Source: Methanoregula sp.
GTDB lineage: Archaea > Halobacteriota > Methanomicrobia > Methanomicrobiales > Methanospirillaceae
Assembly (NCBI GenBank): GCA_028711405.1
Contig: JAQTSH010000088.1
Coordinates: 1 to 6,404 of the forward strand
DNA length: 6,404 nucleotides
Reading direction: 5' to 3'
Below are positions 1 to 3,900 of this stretch, piece after piece. Each line of letters starts with the position of its first letter. The first letter of the stretch is position 1. A model generated the notes under the pieces. It did no database searches, was not told the DNA's origin, and saw only the letters and a list, made by a program, of their open reading frames with translations. Position numbers and translations under genes: made by a program.

Positions 1-425
1 ATGATATCGGTCATCCGCTGCCGGGATTCAATGAGGGCGGCACTGGTCTGTTTTCTTTCGATCGCCAGCAGGATTTTGTGCTCAAGTTCAACGAACTGGG
101 ATACCGGGTCTCCGCCTTTCTGGAGATAGAAGTCTGCACCGCTGTTGAGTGCCTCGATCACCACTTCTTCCCTGCCCCTGCCGGTGAAGAGGATGAATGG
201 GATCCCGTTGTTGTCTTTTCTTAAGATTTTAAGAAATGCGATCCCGTCCATGACGGGCATCTGGTAATCGGCGATGATACCGTCATATGTCTCGTGTACA
301 AGTTTTTTTATCGCATCTGCGGCTGATAATGCCGTCTCTATCCGGAGGGTGCCTGACATTTCGAGGAACACCTTTCCAAGTTCCAGAAGTCCAGGTTCAT
401 CATCAACATAGAGGACGCGGTACAT
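1..425 (-). CDS. Response-regulator receiver protein, N-terminal part (probable hybrid sensor kinase; C-terminus cut by window edge)
   Basis: The first 141 residues are visible and form a complete CheY-like receiver domain (about 3-124). The acidic pocket is D8-D9 in VLYVDDEP, the phosphoacceptor is D53 in IIADYQMPVMDG, the conserved Thr is T81 in ILFTGRG, and the conserved Lys is K103 in YLQKGG, so the site looks intact. After the domain comes a charged helix (ERKQTSAALIESRQRMTDI) of the kind that leads into a PAS domain in methanogen hybrid kinases. I therefore expect PAS and histidine-kinase domains beyond the edge, which is inference. The domain would receive a phosphoryl group from a partner histidine kinase in the cytoplasm. 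The start is the ATG at 425-423, which gives a full first beta-strand and has GAGGT 7 bases upstream. No DNA-binding domain is visible, so it need not be a transcription factor. The giant gene on the same strand lies upstream but is 543 bases away. Confidence 0.93.
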   Translation of the reverse strand, partial: MYRVLYVDDEPGLLELGKVFLEMSGTLRIETALSAADAIKKLVHETYDGIIADYQMPVMDGIAFLKILRKDNNGIPFILFTGRGREEVVIEALNSGADFYLQKGGDPVSQFVELEHKILLAIERKQTSAALIESRQRMTDI

Positions 426-432
426 AGTCACT

Positions 433-437
433 ACCTC
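433..437 (-). promoter_or_regulatory. Shine-Dalgarno site of the receiver gene
   Basis: On the minus strand GAGGT lies 7 bases before the ATG at 425. It matches the archaeal anti-Shine-Dalgarno sequence (complement of the 16S end CACCTCC) and supports this start. It would be in the message only if transcription begins upstream of about 440, which favours the more distant of the two TATA candidates or a start close to 438. Confidence 0.55.
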
Positions 438-450
438 ATGGGATTAAGGG

Positions 451-460
451 GTATATAATT
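451..460 (-). promoter_or_regulatory. Candidate archaeal TATA box, proximal, for the receiver gene
   Basis: The minus strand reads AATTATATAC, a good TATA-box-like sequence centred about 30 bases before the receiver start codon. With the usual spacing of about 25-27 bases, transcription would start at roughly 428-430, giving a nearly leaderless message that would lose the GAGGT site. The core also reads TATATAAT on the plus strand, so it could be used in either direction. No clear BRE purine run is seen beside it. Confidence 0.4.
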
Positions 461-488
461 CTGAGCAACATTCGCGTGTGATAACAAA

Positions 489-887
489 ATGATCGTAACC
501 CCCACAGTTGTTTTATATCCTGGTTATGGAGATTTCCGGAACCGGTATTCCCCTTTTAAGCATGGATCTCAAACCGTGCTCTTGTATCGGGTTTGCACGA
601 AAGTGATTATCCTGGCAAGTCCGCTGTGTTCCAATAGACCTGGCATTGACGGGCTCACCGGTGCCTGCCTCTACTACCCGGTTGGCTACATGCCCACGAC
701 CTGCATTATGACGAGCACCTCCCGGGATCAGATGACGATCACGATAGGCTACCAGAACAGCCGGCAGACGCGGGCGGGAACGCACAACGTGGTGCAACTT
801 ATCAGGCATTACCTGATGTCGGTGAGAGCAGATGGAGGGGATCCTGTACCGGTGATCCTTCTGCTCCGGACCAAATCCCCACGGTAG
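489..887 (+). pseudogene. Possible remnant of a condensation/acyltransferase-like protein (C-terminal end)
   Basis: This 132-codon open frame lies in the gap between the two minus-strand genes. Its first 40 codons do not look like protein. From about 609 to 818 (residues 41-110) the translation does: LCSNRPGID, then LTGACLYYPVGYMP, TTCIMTSTSRDQMTITIGYQ, and a final amphipathic helix VVQLIRHYLM. The order SN.G.ID, an aromatic-rich YPVGYMP strand, a polar beta-hairpin (RDQMTITIGY) and a terminal helix resembles the C-terminal end of condensation-domain or alcohol-acetyltransferase-like proteins. Such proteins are usually over 400 residues, and here the catalytic HHxxxD region is absent. The step from ID to LTG looks several residues short, suggesting an internal deletion. 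The tail after about 820 also looks unlike protein. I read it as a decayed fragment, not a working gene; the family match is from memory of its pattern only. The alternative is a chance open frame or a small orphan gene. Confidence 0.38.
509..519 (-). promoter_or_regulatory. Candidate archaeal TATA box, distal
   Basis: The minus strand reads GGATATAAAAC. Transcription from it would start near 487 and give a leader of about 60 bases that keeps the GAGGT ribosome site of the receiver gene. The same bases read TTTTATATCC on the plus strand and could have been the promoter of the decayed plus-strand gene. Orientation cannot be settled from sequence. Confidence 0.3.
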
Positions 888-968
888 CGGATCTTTTCTG
901 TCCTGTTCATGTGCCGGTGACGGTATACCCCCCTGGCATATGACTGGTTTTCCGGTTTTTGGCGAATG

Positions 969-3900
969 TTAGTTCCTGGTCGGCGACTGGGGTGCCCAAT
1001 CATGATTATGGATGTATTCCGCCATCTGGGTCATGTTCAGCTGTTTGATCGTGGTATCCTTTCTCACAAAGAAAAAGTCCTGCCGGTTGTATTTCAGGAC
1101 GATCGCCTGGTCGGATTTGATCGCGGTGATCCGGCAGAACCACCGGTTATCCACCTTTTTTGTGGAGATGGAGAAATATTTTGAGAAGTGATTGGTGATC
1201 TTGCGGTCAAAAAACTGTTCGATAATATCCTTCGTGATGAACCGCCGGTACGAATCGATCGAGTTGTCCCCTTTGATCGCCCCCAGGATCTGGAGATCCG
1301 TCTCGATTCCTCGTTTGTTGTACCGTGTCCCGTCCGGTGTTCTGATCTCGTTGACCCCGATCATCAGGTCGCCGCCATCCGTATTGAGAAATGCCGCGAG
1401 GGAACGCGCGATCAAAAATTTCGAGAAATCCCCCCGGAAGGTCTCCAGGTACCAGGAATTATGATCCCCCGCCAGTTCCCCCTCCTGGATCCGGGTATCG
1501 ATCTCCTCGGGCGTCAGTTTCAGGCTCCATAACGCAGACGTCTTGAACTCGACATCTGGCAGTTCCTCCTCTGTGTTCAGGATCTTTATGAATTCAGGAT
1601 CACCAGTCTTCGGGTCTGTTCCCCCGGTACCCGGGTTCTCCTGGACATAATCGCAGAACAACCGGGAAGAGCACCGGAACGAGTCCCCGGATCTTCGGAT
1701 AAGCCCGTATTGTTCAAACTCGTGAATCTTCAGTTGCGGGATCTTCCCATTCGTGAACAGGCACGTCGTCAGGTAGTCAAACCCCCCGGATTCATGGAGC
1801 AGGTCCGCGATATGTTTGAAATTCTGGAACATGGCGCTTTTGATCTCATCAATTGCTGCCGGTACACTGATCTCCCGGTTCCGGTTCTTCTGATCGATCA
1901 GGTGACAACCGATGCCGGAGATATAGAGTGGAAACGTACCGCATTGCTCAACGATCGATGCCTTCTCACTTTCCGTCAATGAGACCGAGTGTTCCTTTAA
2001 TTTTTTATAAAATTCATTCATGTCCTCATCAGTGAACTCACCGACAAAGGTATCCTGGAAGACGCCCGCGAATGTCGACGCCGCACGGGTATCCTGCGTA
2101 ATAATCCTCTCAATCTCCGCGAGCGTCCGGCGCGAGATGGTCACCATCCTGACTGCCTTGTCGGATGAGATCAGATTGCGGATCATCTGCAATATGGTTG
2201 CATCGTGCTGCATCTGGCAGAGGACATCGAACTCGTCCAGGAAGTAGATGACCGTGTAGCCCAGTGCCCGGTACTCCGCATAAAAATCCGTGATCAGGTT
2301 GTTACGCTCGAATGAGTCACGGGTGCGTTTCAGATGTTCCAGGACTGACGAAAAACCGGGAGCATCAATCCCGATCTCTGCATTTTTTTTCACCGCACCA
2401 TCAACAAGCCCCATAAAAAAATCGTCCGTGTTGTGGTACTGGGAGATGTCGATGTAGATCGGGATCCGTTTGTTTTTCGTGAGAAACGCCTCATTAACCC
2501 GTAAGAACTCGTTTACGATGCTTGTTTTCCCAATCCTGGGCAATCCCGTGATCGCCAGGTTGCCCGGGTGGGTGACGTTGATGATCCGGTTCTCAATGAT
2601 CTCCAGGTGTTGCGCCCGCCCGACAAACTCCTCCCCGGAAACGGACGTGCCATAATGGGCGAACGGATTGGCTTTTCTGTCCGGTGAGGCTGTTCTTGGG
2701 GAATAATTCTTTTTTAACCAGTCTTTGAAGAGCCCCACTTTGATCCGGTAATAATTATCCTCTTCACGGGTCAGGACATCCCGGGTCACCAGATCGTCAA
2801 GGATCGCGGGAATCTCTTTTGTGGTCTTCCCGGCAATTTTCGAGATATGGCAGGGACCCTGCTCACTGTGACTGGCGATCTCGTACAGGACCAGGAGATT
2901 ATCCTCAGTTGATCGCTGTCCTCTGGTCTTGTCCCCGGAGTTGTACAGGTTCTCAAATTTATCGAGGCTGAGCGAATTCTGTCCGGAGATGAGTTCCTCT
3001 TTTACTTTATCGACTTCCACTCGTGTTGCATAGATTGAATATTCGCGGTTCATCAGGTCGACGAGCCGGTTGCAGAAGATCTGGATATAATACGGGTTGC
3101 ATGCCGTGAGTTCAAGGATCACCTCCACCGAGTTTTCAAGGTACCGCGTGTTCCCGGCAGGTCCGCCAATGCGCAACGGGTCTTCGATCAACTGGCGGGC
3201 ATAGACCGGGAGCAGGTAGGTCACCCGTTCCGGCTGGAAGACAGCAAACTCATTGGAGAACCGGTGCATGAAATCCGGCATGATGTCCTGACCGGCAATG
3301 ACCAGTTTGAAGTAATCCTTCTGGAGGAACGATTTGAAATTCTTCATGATGCTCTCCGGGAGTTTGCCCTCGAGGATCCATTCATAGATATACGAGAACT
3401 CGTCGATCAAAACGATGATCCGGCACTGTCTCCCTGCCGGTACCTGCCGGATTTTTGCAAGGACTGCATCCATCGTCTCCTGGAAGAGCATCAGCGGACT
3501 CGGGTCGTTGCTGAATTTTTCATAGGCGGGGAACTCAAAGTCAACTACCGGAAGATGCTGTTTTTTCCCGGCTCTCTCCAGGGCATTTTTCAATTCCTTT
3601 AAGATGTTCCAGAGGATCTTCTCAAGTAACCCGAACCGGGTGGAGTCCTCGGACAACGCCCCGCCGATGCTGTGAATGTTGACTACGAGATTGTCCGGAT
3701 CCTGTTTGAGTTTTTTGCAGATATGATACAAGATCGAGGATTTCCCGGACCGGCGCTGCCCGTAGATCACGAAGCCTTTTGCCTGCGTCGTCTGTGAGAT
3801 CGTCGTCACGATCGTCTCGATCAGGTCGTCCCTGCCAAAGAACATACTCGAATCCTTCACCGCCTGGCTGTCCGCCCAGGAAGCATAGGGGTTCGCGATC

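Noticed and set aside
526..606. 26-codon plus-strand frame starting at the ATG at 526, just after the TTTTATATCC element
   Set aside because: No ribosome site, no recognisable sequence, and too short to separate from chance.
513..809. 98-codon minus-strand open frame in the gap
   Set aside because: Rich in Arg, His and Pro with no domain pattern; it is the reverse shadow of the better plus-strand frame.
801..817. Perfect six-base inverted repeat (ATCAGG / CCTGAT) with a five-base loop
   Set aside because: Short, without a following T-run, and inside the protein-like remnant; such a repeat is expected by chance.
940..968. T-rich stretch TGGTTTTCCGGTTTTT on the plus strand as a terminator
   Set aside because: It is on the wrong strand for both real genes and could serve only the decayed plus-strand gene; the T-runs are short, so I do not call it.
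809..1003. 64-codon minus-strand open frame overlapping the end of the giant gene
   Set aside because: Basic, low-pattern translation in another frame of the giant gene's tail; no ribosome site seen.
966..1532. Long plus-strand open frames opposite the AlbA_2 part
   Set aside because: They lie antisense to a strongly supported domain, and their translations show no family pattern.
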